In this document: positions 22,166 to 33,400 of the stretch, piece by piece | Layout of the letters: every line of letters begins with the position of its first letter | How positions within the stretch are numbered: the stretch's first letter is position 1 | Assembly (NCBI GenBank): GCA_000283635.1 | Contig: HE613569.1 | Location: 707,501-771,500, forward strand | DNA length: 64,000 bases | Source of the DNA: Streptococcus macedonicus ACA-DC 198 | GTDB taxonomy: Bacteria > Bacillota > Bacilli > Lactobacillales > Streptococcaceae | Reading direction: 5' to 3' | Translations under genes and position numbers: made by a program | Notes under the pieces: model-generated | Told to the model about the DNA's origin: nothing | Databases searched by the model: none | Seen by the model: the letters and a program-made list of their open reading frames with translations, nothing else

Positions 22166-22686
22166 ATGATTAAAACAGAACGCTTATCCATTCGTTTTAT
22201 TGCAGAAGATGATTGGAACGCTTTGAAGGATATTTGGGTGGATTTTAGTCAGTCACCGTACGCACAATATGATGCACCGCATACGATTGATGATATTTAG
22301 GTAAAAGCTAAAGCTAAACAATGGGCAGAATTTTCACCAAAAGGGGAGCATTTATTCTATGCTGTTTGTTATCAAGATAAAATGATAGGAACCATTGACT
22401 TCCATAAGATTGATGCTGGATACGAGTGTGGTTACTGTTTCCATAGTGATTATCATGGAAAAGGTTACGCTAGAGAGAGTTTAGTGGCTGTGCTGTCAAC
22501 ACTTTTAGGTGATGGTAGTGATACTTGCATTGCAAGGACAGTATTAAAAAATCTTCCATCAGTTAAACTTTAAGGACAATTGGGTTTGAGAAAATTGGTG
22601 AAGAAAGTGTCTCATTTTATACTGATGCCCAAGGAAACAATATTTCTTTTGATGGTGGCATATTTGCTTATCATTTGGAAAAATAA
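22166..22686 (+). pseudogene. Broken GNAT acetyltransferase
   Basis: The reading frame opens MIKTERLSIRFIAEDDW, typical of RimJ/RimL-type acetyltransferases, but meets a TAG at 22298-22300. It continues in the same frame through the acetyl-CoA loop (YHGKGYARESL) and is then shifted near 22571, after which the family C-terminus (IGFEKIGEESVSFYTDAQG) is read in another frame to 22686. Both a nonsense change and a frameshift show it is dead. An extended -10 TATAAT is present upstream at about 22125. Confidence 0.88.
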
Positions 22687-22747
22687 TGTGTCAACAGTCA
22701 CTAGTTAGAGATTTTTAACTCTAACATAAATCAAGCTAGGGATTTCC

Positions 22748-22776
22748 TTGTCAAATGGCTAAAAATTTGCTAGAAT
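22748..22776 (+). promoter_or_regulatory. Promoter of the pheS T-box transcript
   Basis: The -35 box TTGTCA (22748-22753) and -10 box TAGAAT (22771-22776) have a spacer of 17 bases. Confidence 0.75.
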
Positions 22777-22782
22777 GGGTTA

Positions 22783-22982
22783 TAAATTGAATAGTGTCTT
22801 ATGAGACTAGTAACCTTATGGCAGTTTAGCAGGGAATGGAAGCCGTGACTGGAAGCTTCCTAGATGAAAGTTTGGTGAATTCACTCATGTTAAAGACGAT
22901 AAATTAAGGTCTGCTAGTCAGATAAAAAACGGATGGTACCGCGTGTTAACGCTCCGCTATTGGAGTGTGGCACGCTTTTTTC
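22783..22982 (+). ncRNA. T-box leader sensing tRNA-Phe
   Basis: The leader contains the T-box core TGGTACCGCG (22934-22943). It then has a terminator made of an outer stem GCGTG/CACGC (22941-22945 with 22971-22975) and an inner CGCTCC/GGAGTG stem, ending in six T residues. A plausible UUC (Phe) specifier lies at 22880-22882, about 100 bases after the predicted start, which is the usual distance. Uncharged tRNA-Phe would stabilise the antiterminator and allow transcription of pheS and the genes after it. It fills most of the 336-base gap before pheS. Confidence 0.9.
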
Positions 22983-23022
22983 GTTTAAAAACATTAGGGT
23001 TTTACCCAAGGAAGGAATTTTA

Positions 23023-24066
23023 ATGGATTTACAAGCGCAGTTAGAGGAATTAAAATCATCTACGCAAGCTAAATTGGCTGAAATGCGTGGAAACAATGCA
23101 AAAGAACTTCAAGAATTACGTGTTCAAGTTCTTGGTAAAAAAGGATCATTGACAGAACTATTGAAAGGTTTGAAAGATCTTTCTAAAGAAATGCGTCCAG
23201 TTGTTGGAAAACAAGTCAATGAAGTCCGTGATGTTTTGACAAAAGCTTTCGAAGAACAAGCTAAAATTGTTGAAGCAGCTAAAATTCAAGCACAACTAGA
23301 ATCAGAAAGTTTGGATGTAACACTTCCAGGACGTCAAGTTAATCTGGGTAACCGTCATGTTTTGACACAAACAAGTGAAGAAATCGAAGATATCTTCCTT
23401 GGTATGGGATTCCAAGTTGTTGATGGTTATGAAGTGGAATCTGACTATTATAACTTTGAACGTATGAATTTGCCAAAAGACCATCCAGCGCGTGATATGC
23501 AAGATACGTTCTACATTACTGAAGAAATCTTGCTTCGTACACACACAAGTCCTGTGCAAGCACGTACACTTGATAAACATGATTTTTCTAAAGGTCCTTT
23601 GAAAATGATTTCACCAGGGCGTGTTTTCCGTCGTGACACAGATGATGCGACTCACAGCCACCAATTCCACCAGATCGAAGGTCTTGTTGTTGGGGAAAAC
23701 ATTTCTATGGGTGACCTAAAAGGAACGCTTGAAATGATTATCAAGAAAATGTTTGGTGAAGACCGTAAAATTCGTCTTCGTCCATCATACTTCCCATTTA
23801 CTGAACCGTCAGTAGAAGTTGACGTCTCATGCTTCAAATGTGGTGGTAAAGGATGTAACGTATGTAAGAAAACTGGTTGGATTGAAATCCTTGGTGCTGG
23901 TATGGTACACCCTCGCGTTTTGGAAATGTCTGGTGTTGATTCTGAAAAATACTCTGGCTTTGCTTTTGGTCTTGGTCAAGAACGTATCGCAATGCTTCGC
24001 TATGGTATCAATGATATCCGTGGTTTCTATCAAGGTGATGTCCGTTTCTCAGAACAATTTAAATAA
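23023..24066 (+). CDS. pheS: Phenylalanine-tRNA ligase alpha subunit
   Basis: PheS carries the catalytic site of the heterotetrameric enzyme that charges tRNA-Phe. The 347-residue protein has an N-terminal coiled coil (about 1-90) and class II synthetase motifs: motif 1 near [11 protein letters not shown], motif 2 with [13 protein letters not shown] near residue 213, and motif 3 [14 protein letters not shown] near residue 315. The ATG at 23023, preceded by GAAGGA, is preferred over a longer in-frame start at 22933, which lies in the T-box terminator. Confidence 0.97.
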   Translation: MDLQAQLEELKSSTQAKLAEMRGNNAKELQELRVQVLGKKGSLTELLKGLKDLSKEMRPVVGKQVNEVRDVLTKAFEEQAKIVEAAKIQAQLESESLDVTLPGRQVNLGNRHVLTQTSEEIEDIFLGMGFQVVDGYEVESDYYNFERMNLPKDHPARDMQDTFYITEEILLRTHTSPVQARTLDKHDFSKGPLKMISPGRVFRRDTDDATHSHQFHQIEGLVVGENISMGDLKGTLEMIIKKMFGEDRKIRLRPSYFPFTEPSVEVDVSCFKCGGKGCNVCKKTGWIEILGAGMVHPRVLEMSGVDSEKYSGFAFGLGQERIAMLRYGINDIRGFYQGDVRFSEQFK

Positions 24067-24101
24067 AGCGAGATAACAGAAAAACGATTGGAGGAAAAGA
24101 T

Positions 24102-24626
24102 ATGTCAGAAATAAAAGTTGAGAAAGTGACATTGGATAAATTAAGTATCTTGCAAGAACTTAGTATTCAGACTTTTCGTGAAACCTTTGCTTTTGATAAT
24201 GTCGAAGAAGAACTTCAACAGTTTTTCGATGATAGTTACACTTTAGAACAACTCGAAAAAGAGGTGACTGACCCAGAATCTGATGTTCGTTTTGTCTTGG
24301 TTGATGGGCGTGAGGTTGGCTTTATGAAAGTCAATTGGGGCGCTGCACAGACCGAACACGAACTAGAAAATGCCTTTGAAATTCAACGCATTTACATTCT
24401 TAACGAGTGTCAAGGATTAGGCTTAGGTAAGAAATTATTTGAGCTAGCGCTTGATATGGCAAAAGAAGGAGGCTTTGATTGGGCTTGGTTAGGTGTCTGG
24501 GAACATAATGTTAAGGCACAAGGGTTCTATCGAAAATATGGTTTTGAAAAATTTTCAGAACACTCTTTTAAAGTTGGCGATAAAGTAGATACAGATTGGC
24601 TTTTGAGAAAAGCCTTGAAAGAATAA
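24102..24626 (+). CDS. GNAT-family N-acetyltransferase between pheS and pheT
   Basis: This 174-residue acetyltransferase has the acetyl-CoA loop ECQGLGLGKKLFELA near residue 107 and the NVKAQGFYRKYGFEKF segment near residue 137. Its position inside the pheS-pheT operon is shared by many streptococci, so it is under T-box control. Substrate is unknown. It has a strong GGAGG site. Confidence 0.9.
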   Translation: MSEIKVEKVTLDKLSILQELSIQTFRETFAFDNVEEELQQFFDDSYTLEQLEKEVTDPESDVRFVLVDGREVGFMKVNWGAAQTEHELENAFEIQRIYILNECQGLGLGKKLFELALDMAKEGGFDWAWLGVWEHNVKAQGFYRKYGFEKFSEHSFKVGDKVDTDWLLRKALKE

Positions 24627-24632
24627 CAGTAG

Positions 24633-24697
24633 AAAGGGATAAAGAAGCTTGCCTGTCAAACGTATTTTGACTGCGAAAAGCTTTTAACACATTATTT
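24633..24697 (+). promoter_or_regulatory. Structured intergenic leader of pheT with a distant Shine-Dalgarno
   Basis: No Shine-Dalgarno lies within 25 bases of the pheT ATG. AAAGGG (24633-24638) is followed by a hairpin: an outer stem 24643-24650 with 24678-24685, and an inner stem GTCAAA/TTTGAC 24655-24660 with 24666-24671. Looping it out would leave about 16 bases between AAAGGG and the ATG, longer than ideal. Confidence 0.4.
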
Positions 24698-27103
24698 ATG
24701 TTAGTAAGTTATAAATGGTTAAAAGAGCTTGTTGATGTTGATGTAACAACACATGAGCTTTCTGAAAAAATGTCAACAACAGGGATTGAAGTCGAAGGTG
24801 TTTCAACACCGTCTGAAGGCTTGACAAAACTAGTTGTTGGTCACGTTGTATCTTGTGAAGATGTTCCAGAAACACATTTGCACCTTTGTCAAGTGGATAC
24901 TGGTGATGAAGAGTTGCGTCAAATTGTCTGCGGTGCTCCAAATGTGACTGCTGGGATCAACGTTATCGTGGCTGTTCCAGGTGCACGTATTGCTGATAAC
25001 TACAAAATCAAAAAAGGTAAAATCCGTGGCATGGAATCACTTGGGATGATTTGCTCACTCCAAGAACTTGGTTTGCCAGATTCTATTATTCCGAAAGAAT
25101 TTTCAGACGGTATCCAAATTTTGCCAGAAGATGCTAAACCAGGTGATAGTATTTTCCCATATCTTGATTTAGACGATGAAATCATTGAATTGTCAATCAC
25201 GCCAAACCGTGCAGATGCTCTTTCTATGCGTGGTGTTGCTCACGAAGTGGCTGCCATTTACGGTAAAGAAGTTCATTTCCCAGAAAAAGAACTTAAAGAA
25301 GTTTCTAAAGCAGCAAAAGACGTTATCGACGTTGCTATCGAGTCTGATAAAGTCTTGACTTACAAAGCACGCGTGGTTGAAAATGTGACTGTTAAACCAA
25401 GTCCACAATGGTTGCAAAATCTTTTGATGAACGCTGGTATCCGCCCAATCAATAACGTTGTTGACGTGACAAACTATGTCTTGTTGTACTTTGGTCAACC
25501 AATGCATGCCTTTGATTTGAATAAATTTGAAGATAACAAAATCATTGCTCGCAATGCGCGTGCTGGTGAGAAATTAGTTACTCTTGACGGCGAAGAACGT
25601 GAATTGATTGCTGAAGATCTTGTTATCACAGTTGCTGACAAACCAGTTGCACTTGCAGGTGTTATGGGTGGTCAAGCTACTGAAATTGATGACAATTCTA
25701 AAAACGTTGTGCTTGAAGCAGCAGTCTTTGACGGAACATCAATTCGTAAAACAAGCGATCGTTTGAACCTTCGTTCTGAAAGTTCATCACGTTTTGAAAA
25801 AGGTATCAACTATGCAACTGTTGCCGAAGCTCTTGATTTTGCAGCTGCAATGCTTAAAGAATTAGCTGACGGTGATGTTCTTGCTGGTCGTGTTGAAGCT
25901 GGTTCAGTTCCAACTGAAGATGTTGAAGTATCAACAACACTTGATTATGTTAACGTTCGTTTGGGAACAGAATTGACTTACGCTGACATTGAAGATGTCT
26001 TTGCCAAACTTGGCTTTGGTTTGTCAGGAAATGCAGATAAATTTACAGTTTCTGTGCCACGTCGTCGTTGGGATATTGCTATCCAAGCTGATTTGGTTGA
26101 AGAAATTGCACGTATTTATGGTTATGATAACCTCCCAACTACACTTCCAGAAGCTGCAGGTACAGCAGGTGAATTGACAGCAACACAAAAATTACGTCGT
26201 AAAATGCGTTCAATCGCTGAGGGTGCTGGTTTGACTGAAATCATCTCATACACTTTGACAACACCTGAAAAAGCAACTGAATTTACATTGCAACCAAGCC
26301 ACTTGACAGAATTGATGTGGCCAATGTCAGTAGAACGCTCAGTTCTTCGCCAAAATGTTGTTTCTGGTATGCTTGATACTGTGGCTTACAACGTTGCTCG
26401 TAAAAATAGCAACTTGGCAATCTACGAAATCGGTAAAGTTTTTGAACAAAAAGGTAATCCAAAAGAAGAATTGCCAAACGAAGTCAACATATTTGCCTTT
26501 GCGATTTCTGGATTGGTTGCTGAAAAAGATTTCCAAACAAAAGCAACGCCAGTTGATTTCTTCTATGCGAAAGGTATCGTTGAAGCTATCTTTGCTAAAC
26601 TTGATTTAACAGTTGATTATGTAGCTGAAAAAGGTTTTGCTAGCATGCACCCAGGTCGTACAGCAAGCATTTACTTGGACGGTCAACTAGTTGGTTTTGT
26701 TGGACAAGTTCACCCACAAACTGCTAAAAACTACAACGTTCCAGAAACTTACGTAGCTGAATTGAATTTGGATATCATTGAAGCGGCACTTCACGCTGAC
26801 AAAGCGTTTGTTGAAATCACAAAATTCCCTGCTGTTTCTCGTGACATTGCTTTGCTATTACCAGCAGCAACAACTCATAAAGAAATCTTAGCAGCGATTG
26901 AATCAGCTAAAGTGAAACATTTGACTGACATCAAACTCTTTGACGTTTATGCTGGAGCAAATATCGCTGAAGGTATGAAATCAATGGCTTACAGCCTTAC
27001 ATTCCAAAATCCGAATGACAACTTAACTGACGAAGAAGTTGCTAAATACATGGATAAAATCACTAAAGTCCTTGTTGACCAACTCGGCGCAGAAGTTCGT
27101 TAA
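24698..27103 (+). CDS. pheT: Phenylalanine-tRNA ligase beta subunit
   Basis: This 801-residue beta subunit is full length. It has an N-terminal tRNA-binding EMAP-like domain (about 40-150), B3/B4 editing domain (about 210-390, including [21 protein letters not shown]), B5 domain (about 405-475, [26 protein letters not shown]), catalytic-like core and a C-terminal ferredoxin-fold anticodon-binding domain ([13 protein letters not shown]). It pairs with PheS. The start lacks a nearby Shine-Dalgarno. Confidence 0.97.
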   Translation: MLVSYKWLKELVDVDVTTHELSEKMSTTGIEVEGVSTPSEGLTKLVVGHVVSCEDVPETHLHLCQVDTGDEELRQIVCGAPNVTAGINVIVAVPGARIADNYKIKKGKIRGMESLGMICSLQELGLPDSIIPKEFSDGIQILPEDAKPGDSIFPYLDLDDEIIELSITPNRADALSMRGVAHEVAAIYGKEVHFPEKELKEVSKAAKDVIDVAIESDKVLTYKARVVENVTVKPSPQWLQNLLMNAGIRPINNVVDVTNYVLLYFGQPMHAFDLNKFEDNKIIARNARAGEKLVTLDGEERELIAEDLVITVADKPVALAGVMGGQATEIDDNSKNVVLEAAVFDGTSIRKTSDRLNLRSESSSRFEKGINYATVAEALDFAAAMLKELADGDVLAGRVEAGSVPTEDVEVSTTLDYVNVRLGTELTYADIEDVFAKLGFGLSGNADKFTVSVPRRRWDIAIQADLVEEIARIYGYDNLPTTLPEAAGTAGELTATQKLRRKMRSIAEGAGLTEIISYTLTTPEKATEFTLQPSHLTELMWPMSVERSVLRQNVVSGMLDTVAYNVARKNSNLAIYEIGKVFEQKGNPKEELPNEVNIFAFAISGLVAEKDFQTKATPVDFFYAKGIVEAIFAKLDLTVDYVAEKGFASMHPGRTASIYLDGQLVGFVGQVHPQTAKNYNVPETYVAELNLDIIEAALHADKAFVEITKFPAVSRDIALLLPAATTHKEILAAIESAKVKHLTDIKLFDVYAGANIAEGMKSMAYSLTFQNPNDNLTDEEVAKYMDKITKVLVDQLGAEVR

Positions 27104-27143
27104 TTTCCAAACTCATTAGGCTATTTTGGGTAATATAGATGAC

Positions 27144-27176
27144 TCCCACCATTACGAAAGTAGTGGTGGGATTTTT
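27144..27176 (+). terminator. Terminator after pheT
   Basis: TCCCACCATTA (27144-27154) pairs with TAGTGGTGGGA (27161-27171), with a T run after it. Confidence 0.88.
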
Positions 27177-27211
27177 GATGATTGTTGAGAGCTTATAAAC
27201 ACTTTGAAATC

Positions 27212-27220
27212 TGGTATAAT
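27212..27220 (+). promoter_or_regulatory. Extended -10 promoter of rexBA
   Basis: TG-G-TATAAT occupies 27212-27220, about 33 bases before the rexB ATG. Confidence 0.6.
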
Positions 27221-27252
27221 AGGAGTAACGATTTGCTTAATGAAGGTATGTT

Positions 27253-30200
27253 ATGAAATTACTATACACAGATATTCAGTATGATATGACTGAGATTTTA
27301 GTTGGAGAGGCAGTAGCGCAGGCAGATGCTGGTAAGCGTGTTTTTTACATTGCTCCCAATTCTTTATCTTTTGAAAAAGAAAGAGCAGTTTTGGAGTTGT
27401 TACCAGAAGAAGCTTCTTTTGCGATTACGGTAACACGTTTTGCTCAAATGGCTCGTTATTTTGTGTTAAATGAAGTGCAGGTCAAGGAAAGCATTGATGA
27501 CAATGGCTTGGCTATGATTTTTTACCGTGCTTTGTCACATTTTTCAGATACAGATTTGAAAGTTTTTGGGCGTTTGAAGCAGGATACGAATTTTATCAAG
27601 CAGTTGGTTGATTTGTACAAAGAATTAAAAACGGCTAACATGACTGTGCTTGATTTGACAGAACTGCATTCAGCGGAGAAACAGGAAGATTTGGTGAAAA
27701 TCTTTTTAGCGGTTAATGATATTTTGCTTGTCAATCAGTATGATAATCAGAGCAAGATTGCTTATTTTGCAAAGCAGGTTGAGGCAGGACATTTGGATGC
27801 TATGCTTGAAAATGTGAGCCTTGTCATTGACGGTTTTACACGCTTTTCAGCAGAAGAAGAGTATCTAGTAAGCTTGCTTGAAGAAAAATGTGCGCAAGTG
27901 ATTATCGGAACTTACAGTAGTCAAAAGGCGTATAGAGCGGCATTTTCGACGGGAAATGTTTACCAAGCGAGTTTAGATTTCTTGCGTGGTTTAGCAGCTA
28001 AATTCCATGTGCAACCGCAGTATGTTGAAAGTTCTCAGAAATATCACGAGGCTTTTTCAAAATTATCGAAATTATTCGAAGCAAAGCACGACTTTACGAG
28101 TTCAGATGTGACGCTGACGGCTGATGATAAAAAACATTACGCTATTTGGGATGTCATTAATCAGAAAGAAGAGGTCGAGCATGTGGCGAAAGCTATTCGA
28201 CATAAGCTTTATCAAGGGTATCGTTACAAGGATATTTTAGTGCTCTTAGGTGATGTGGACAGCTATCGTTTGCAAATTGGCAAGATTTTTGACAAATATG
28301 ACATTCCTTATTATTTTGGAAAAGCGGAGTCAATGAGTGACCATCCTTTGGTGCATTTTATTGATTCGTTGGAGCGTGTGAAGCGTTATCGTTTTCGTAC
28401 CGAAGATGTCGTTAATCTGTTAAAAACAGGGCTTTATGGAAATTTCAAGCAAGAAGATTTAGACCTTTTTGAGCAATATTTGATTTATGCTGATATTAAG
28501 GGACAAAGCAAATTTGCTAAGGAATTCACGATTGTTTATAAAGGAAAAAAACATTTAGCCTTTGTTAATCGCATGCGCGAGCAAATCATGACGCCTTTAC
28601 TTGCTTTATTTAAGGCGCAAAAGCAACATGGCTCTAGTTTGCTTGAGAAATTAATGACATTTTTACACGCCATTCATTTACCTGATAATCTAGAAGGCAT
28701 GGTAGCGACTTTTTCAGAAAATGAACAAGAAAAGCATGAGCAAGTTTGGCGGACATTTACAGGTATTTTAACGCAATTTCAAACGATTTTTGGGCAAGAA
28801 AAGTTATCGTTGGATGACTGTTTATCCTTGATTCGCAGCGGAATGTTAGCTGCGCAGTACCGTGTGGTGCCTGCAACGGTTGATGTTGTTTCGGTCAAAT
28901 CTTATGATTTGGTTGAACCGCACACCAATAAATTTGTCTTTGCTTTGGGCATGACGCAGGCACATTTTCCAAAAATTGCGCAAAATAGTAGTCTGATTTC
29001 AGATGAAGAACGTGCCCAAATTAACGAATCAACTGATGATAATCAACGTTTTGATATTGTTAGTCGCGAAAATATCAAGAAAAATCATTTTGCTGCCCTA
29101 TCGTTGTTCAACTCGGCGACAGAAGAATTGGTGCTTAGTCTGCCACAAATTGCCAACGAAGCCGAAGATACGGAATCTTCTTACTTAACCGAATTGGCTA
29201 GCTTTGGTGTGCCAGTTCTTGCTAAAGGTTGTAATCGTTTGTCAACGGATGCCGAGGACATTGGCAATTATAAGGCTTTATTGTCGCGCGTGATTGAAGT
29301 CAATCGTTTGGCGATTGAAGAAGAGCGTGAACTTAGCAAGGAAGAGCAAACTTTCTGGTCAGTTGCTGTTCGTTATCTTCGAAAAAAATTGGCAGCAGAA
29401 GGTATTGAATTGCCGCTGATTAAGGATAATATGCAAACTAAGACGGTCTCTGCCGACGTGATTGAGGCACGTTTTCCAAGCGATGAGCCGATTTCGTTAT
29501 CATCATCTGCAGTTACTACCTTCTACAATAATCAGTATAAATATTTTTTGCAATATGTTCTTGGCTTGCAAGAGGTTGAGACGATTCACCCAGATGCCAG
29601 AAATCATGGTACCTACCTGCACCGTGTTTTTGAATTGGTCATGAAAGATGATTCAAACCATTCTTTTGATAGCAAACTTGATAAAGCTATTCAAACAACG
29701 AATTTGGAAGACGATTTCAAATTTGTTTACAAAGAAGATGAAGAAAGTCGTTATTCTTTGACTGTCTTGGAAGATATTGCTAGAAGTACGGCAACGATTT
29801 TACGTGATGATGCTCAGATTCAAGTTGAAAGTGAAGAAGAAACGTTTGACTTAATGATTGCAAATAGCGTTCGTATCAGAGGAATTATTGACCGTGTTGA
29901 CCGCTTATCAGACGGCAGTCTTGGCATTGTGGATTACAAATCAAGTCGCAATACTTTTGATATTCAGAAATTCTACAATGGTTTAAGTCCGCAATTGGTG
30001 ACTTACGTGCAAGCTTTGCGTGATAAAAAAGGCTTGAGCGAGTCGGAGCATATTTTTGGCGCTATGTATTTGCATATGCAAGAGCCAAAAGTTGATTTGT
30101 CATCGGTGGCTACGACAGAGAAAATTTTAGAAAATTTGGCTAAAGAGTTGACTTATCGTGGTCTATTCTTGGAAGATGAAAAAGCGTATTTAGCCAATGG

Positions 30201-30495
30201 TCGCTATCATCTGAATGATTCGCTTTACAGTCAAGAAGAACTTGATATTTTGCTAGCTTATAATCAAAACTTATATCTGAAAGCGGCAGAGCAGATTAAG
30301 AAGGGGCATTTCTTGATTAATCCTTATAGTGAGGACGGCAAATCAGTTCAAGGAGACCAATTGAAGGCAATCACACGATTTGAGGCTGACCGCCATATGC
30401 CTTATGCTCGCAAATGGTATAAATTACCAAGAAAAGATAGACGTCAAGGCTTTTTGAGCCTAATGCAAGAAGAGGAGGAAACAGATGATCTTTAA
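27253..30495 (+). CDS. rexB: ATP-dependent exonuclease subunit B
   Basis: This 1,080-residue RexB is the streptococcal AddB-type partner in the double-strand-break resection enzyme. The N-terminus has a degenerate helicase fold (FYIAPNSLSFEKERAVLE near residue 32, where AddB proteins carry a nucleotide-binding loop). The C-terminal third has a RecB-family nuclease domain with LHRVFELVM near residue 790 and GIVDYKSSRN near residue 897. It overlaps rexA by 11 bases, so the subunits are translationally coupled. Confidence 0.95.
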   Translation: MKLLYTDIQYDMTEILVGEAVAQADAGKRVFYIAPNSLSFEKERAVLELLPEEASFAITVTRFAQMARYFVLNEVQVKESIDDNGLAMIFYRALSHFSDTDLKVFGRLKQDTNFIKQLVDLYKELKTANMTVLDLTELHSAEKQEDLVKIFLAVNDILLVNQYDNQSKIAYFAKQVEAGHLDAMLENVSLVIDGFTRFSAEEEYLVSLLEEKCAQVIIGTYSSQKAYRAAFSTGNVYQASLDFLRGLAAKFHVQPQYVESSQKYHEAFSKLSKLFEAKHDFTSSDVTLTADDKKHYAIWDVINQKEEVEHVAKAIRHKLYQGYRYKDILVLLGDVDSYRLQIGKIFDKYDIPYYFGKAESMSDHPLVHFIDSLERVKRYRFRTEDVVNLLKTGLYGNFKQEDLDLFEQYLIYADIKGQSKFAKEFTIVYKGKKHLAFVNRMREQIMTPLLALFKAQKQHGSSLLEKLMTFLHAIHLPDNLEGMVATFSENEQEKHEQVWRTFTGILTQFQTIFGQEKLSLDDCLSLIRSGMLAAQYRVVPATVDVVSVKSYDLVEPHTNKFVFALGMTQAHFPKIAQNSSLISDEERAQINESTDDNQRFDIVSRENIKKNHFAALSLFNSATEELVLSLPQIANEAEDTESSYLTELASFGVPVLAKGCNRLSTDAEDIGNYKALLSRVIEVNRLAIEEERELSKEEQTFWSVAVRYLRKKLAAEGIELPLIKDNMQTKTVSADVIEARFPSDEPISLSSSAVTTFYNNQYKYFLQYVLGLQEVETIHPDARNHGTYLHRVFELVMKDDSNHSFDSKLDKAIQTTNLEDDFKFVYKEDEESRYSLTVLEDIARSTATILRDDAQIQVESEEETFDLMIANSVRIRGIIDRVDRLSDGSLGIVDYKSSRNTFDIQKFYNGLSPQLVTYVQALRDKKGLSESEHIFGAMYLHMQEPKVDLSSVATTEKILENLAKELTYRGLFLEDEKAYLANGRYHLNDSLYSQEELDILLAYNQNLYLKAAEQIKKGHFLINPYSEDGKSVQGDQLKAITRFEADRHMPYARKWYKLPRKDRRQGFLSLMQEEEETDDL

Positions 30496-33400
30496 ACCAT
30501 TTCTAACGTCAGAAGACATTTCTTCTCTACAAATCCAAGAAGCGCAGTCATCCAAAAAACAAAAACGTACGCCAGAACAAATCGAAGCTATTTATAGTTA
30601 TGGCAATAATATTTTGGTGTCTGCATCGGCTGGTTCTGGGAAAACCTTTGTCATGGTTGAACGCATTATTGATAAAATTTTGCGTGGTGTGACGATTGAC
30701 CAGCTATTCATTTCAACCTTCACAGTCAAGGCTGCTGGGGAATTAAAAGAGCGTATTGAGAAGAAAATTAGCCAAGCTCTGCAAGAAACGACTGACAATG
30801 ATTTGAAAAATTATCTCAATGAGCAGATGCTGGGCTTACAGACAGCTGATATTGGAACCATGGATGCTTTTACGCAGAAATTGGTCAATCAATACGGCTA
30901 CACGCTAGGAATCTCACCAACTTTTCGTATTATGACGGATAAAAGTGAGCAAGATATTTTGAAAAATGAAGTCTTTTTTGACCTTTTTTCTGATTACATG
31001 ACAGGAAGTGATGCTGAGCTTTTTCGTCAATTAATGCGGAATTTTTCTGGTAATCGTAAGGATAGCACCGCTTTTAGAGGCATTGTTTATAAAATTTATG
31101 ATTTTAGTCAAGCAACCGATAATCCACAGAAGTGGTTGGCAGAAGTATTTTTAAAAGGTGCTAAAACTTATACCGATTTTTCAGCAATTCCTGACCAAGA
31201 AGTCAAGGATTTTCTGACTTGCTTGCATGATACGGCTGACCAGTTGCAAGATGTGACTGATTTAGAAGACTACAAGCAAAAAACAGCCAAAGGAACACTT
31301 ACCGCCAATTATAAAAAGCATTTGAATATCATCGAGCATTTGCGTGAATGGGCACAGCATTTTGAAACTCTTTATGGTCGTGACGGTCTTGGACGTTTGG
31401 CGACAGATGTGGCGAAATTGCTTCCAGCTGGTCCTGCTGTGACAGTTGCAGGAACGAAATATCCCGTCTTTAAAACCTTACAGGAGCGTTTGACTGGTTT
31501 GAAACATTTGGAAACCATTTTTAAATACCAGCCAGAGAGCCTTCCGTTGCTAGAGCTATTGCAGAAATTTATGCAAGATTTTTCAGAGCAATATTTGCAA
31601 GCGAAAATCCAAGAAAATGCTTTTGAATTTTCGGATATTGCCCATTTTGCCATTCAGATTTTGGAAGAAAACGCTGATATTCGTGAGCTTTATCAGAATA
31701 AGTATCACGAAGTTATGGTCGATGAGTACCAAGATAATAACCACACGCAAGAACGCATGTTGGAGTTGTTGTCGAATGGTCATAATCGATTTATGGTGGG
31801 GGATATCAAGCAATCCATTTACCGCTTCCGTCAAGCCGACCCACAGATTTTTAACCAAAAATTTAAAGATTTTCAAGAACATCCTGACCATGGAAAATTA
31901 ATTTTGTTAAAAGAGAATTTCCGTAGTCAGTCAGAAGTTTTAGATGCGACAAACAGTATTTTTACGCATTTAATGGACGAAGCTGTTGGTGAGATTTTGT
32001 ATGATGACACACATCAATTGGTCGCTGGAAGCCCTGCTCAAAAGGAAAGTTACCCAGAAAATAAAACGCAAGTGCTTATCTACGATATTGATAACAATAG
32101 TGACTTGCCAAGTGATGCCGAAGAAGGACAAATTAACCCTAACGAAGTCAAGTTAGTGGCTAAAGAAATCATTCGTTTGCACAATGAGGAACACGTTGCT
32201 TTCGAGGATATTACCTTGTTAGTCTCATCACGCACGCGTAACGACGGTATTTTACAAACCTTTGAACACTATGGTATTCCTTTGGTGACTGACGGTGGTG
32301 AGCAAAATTACCTTAAATCAGTCGAAGTCATGGTTATGCTTGACACGCTCCGCGCCCTTGATAATCCGCTCAATGACTATGCCTTAGTAGCGCTCATGCG
32401 TTCACCGATGTTTTCATTCAATGAAGATGAGCTGGCACGCCTTGCGCTACAAACAACAGAAGATGACCATAGAGCTAATTTGTATCAAAAATTAGAGCAT
32501 GCTTTAGCTGGCAAAGGAAGTCATAATGAATTGATAACAATCGCTTTACATGATAAATTGGCTGATTTTATGGCTTGTTTTGTTGCTTGGCGTGACTTTG
32601 CCAAATGGCATGCGCTTTATGACTTGATTTGGAAAATTTACAACGACAGATTTTACTATGATTACGTGGGCAATTTACCACGTGCTGAGCAACGTCAAGC
32701 AAATTTATATGCTTTAGCTCTTCGTGCCCATAATTTTGAACGAACTGGTTTTAAAGGACTCTCACGTTTTATTCGCATGATTGATAAGGTGTTAGAAAGT
32801 GAGAATGACCTTGCGGACGTTGAGGTGGCTCTGCCTAAAAATGCGGTGAACTTGATGACTATTCATAAAAGTAAAGGGCTTGAGTTCAAGTATGTTTTCA
32901 TTTTGAATATTGACAAGAAATTTAGTATTCAGGATTTGATGTCACCCTTGATTTTATCACGTCAAAATGGTGCAGGTATCAAGTATCTAGCTGATATGAA
33001 AGAAGAGTTGGAAACGGACGTTTTTCCAACAGTCAAGGTTAGCATGGATACCTTGCCTTACCAGATCAATAAGCGTGAATTGCGCTTAGCTACGCTTTCA
33101 GAACAAATGCGATTGTTTTACGTTGCCATGACCCGCGCAGAAAAGAAATTGTATTTGATCGGAAAAGCAAGCTCTGAAAAGTTAGTGGATAAATATAGTG
33201 GTAAATCAGAAAACAATCATTTGCCAGTGGCAGAACGTGAGAATTTCATGACTTTTCAAGATTGGGTATTAGCCATTCATGAAGCTTATAGCAAGGAGAC
33301 CTTGCCTTTTGCAGTTGATTTTGTCACGGACGAAGATTTGACAGATGATAAGATTGGTAAAATTGAAGCCACTTCTGTGATAACGCCAGATGATTTGTCA

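Noticed and set aside
22933-23022. Extended pheS N-terminus from 22933
   Set aside because: The extra codons are the T-box antiterminator and terminator.
24667-24695. A separate promoter for pheT (TTGACT...CATTAT)
   Set aside because: The predicted start would fall inside the coding sequence, after the ATG, and the -10 box matches poorly.
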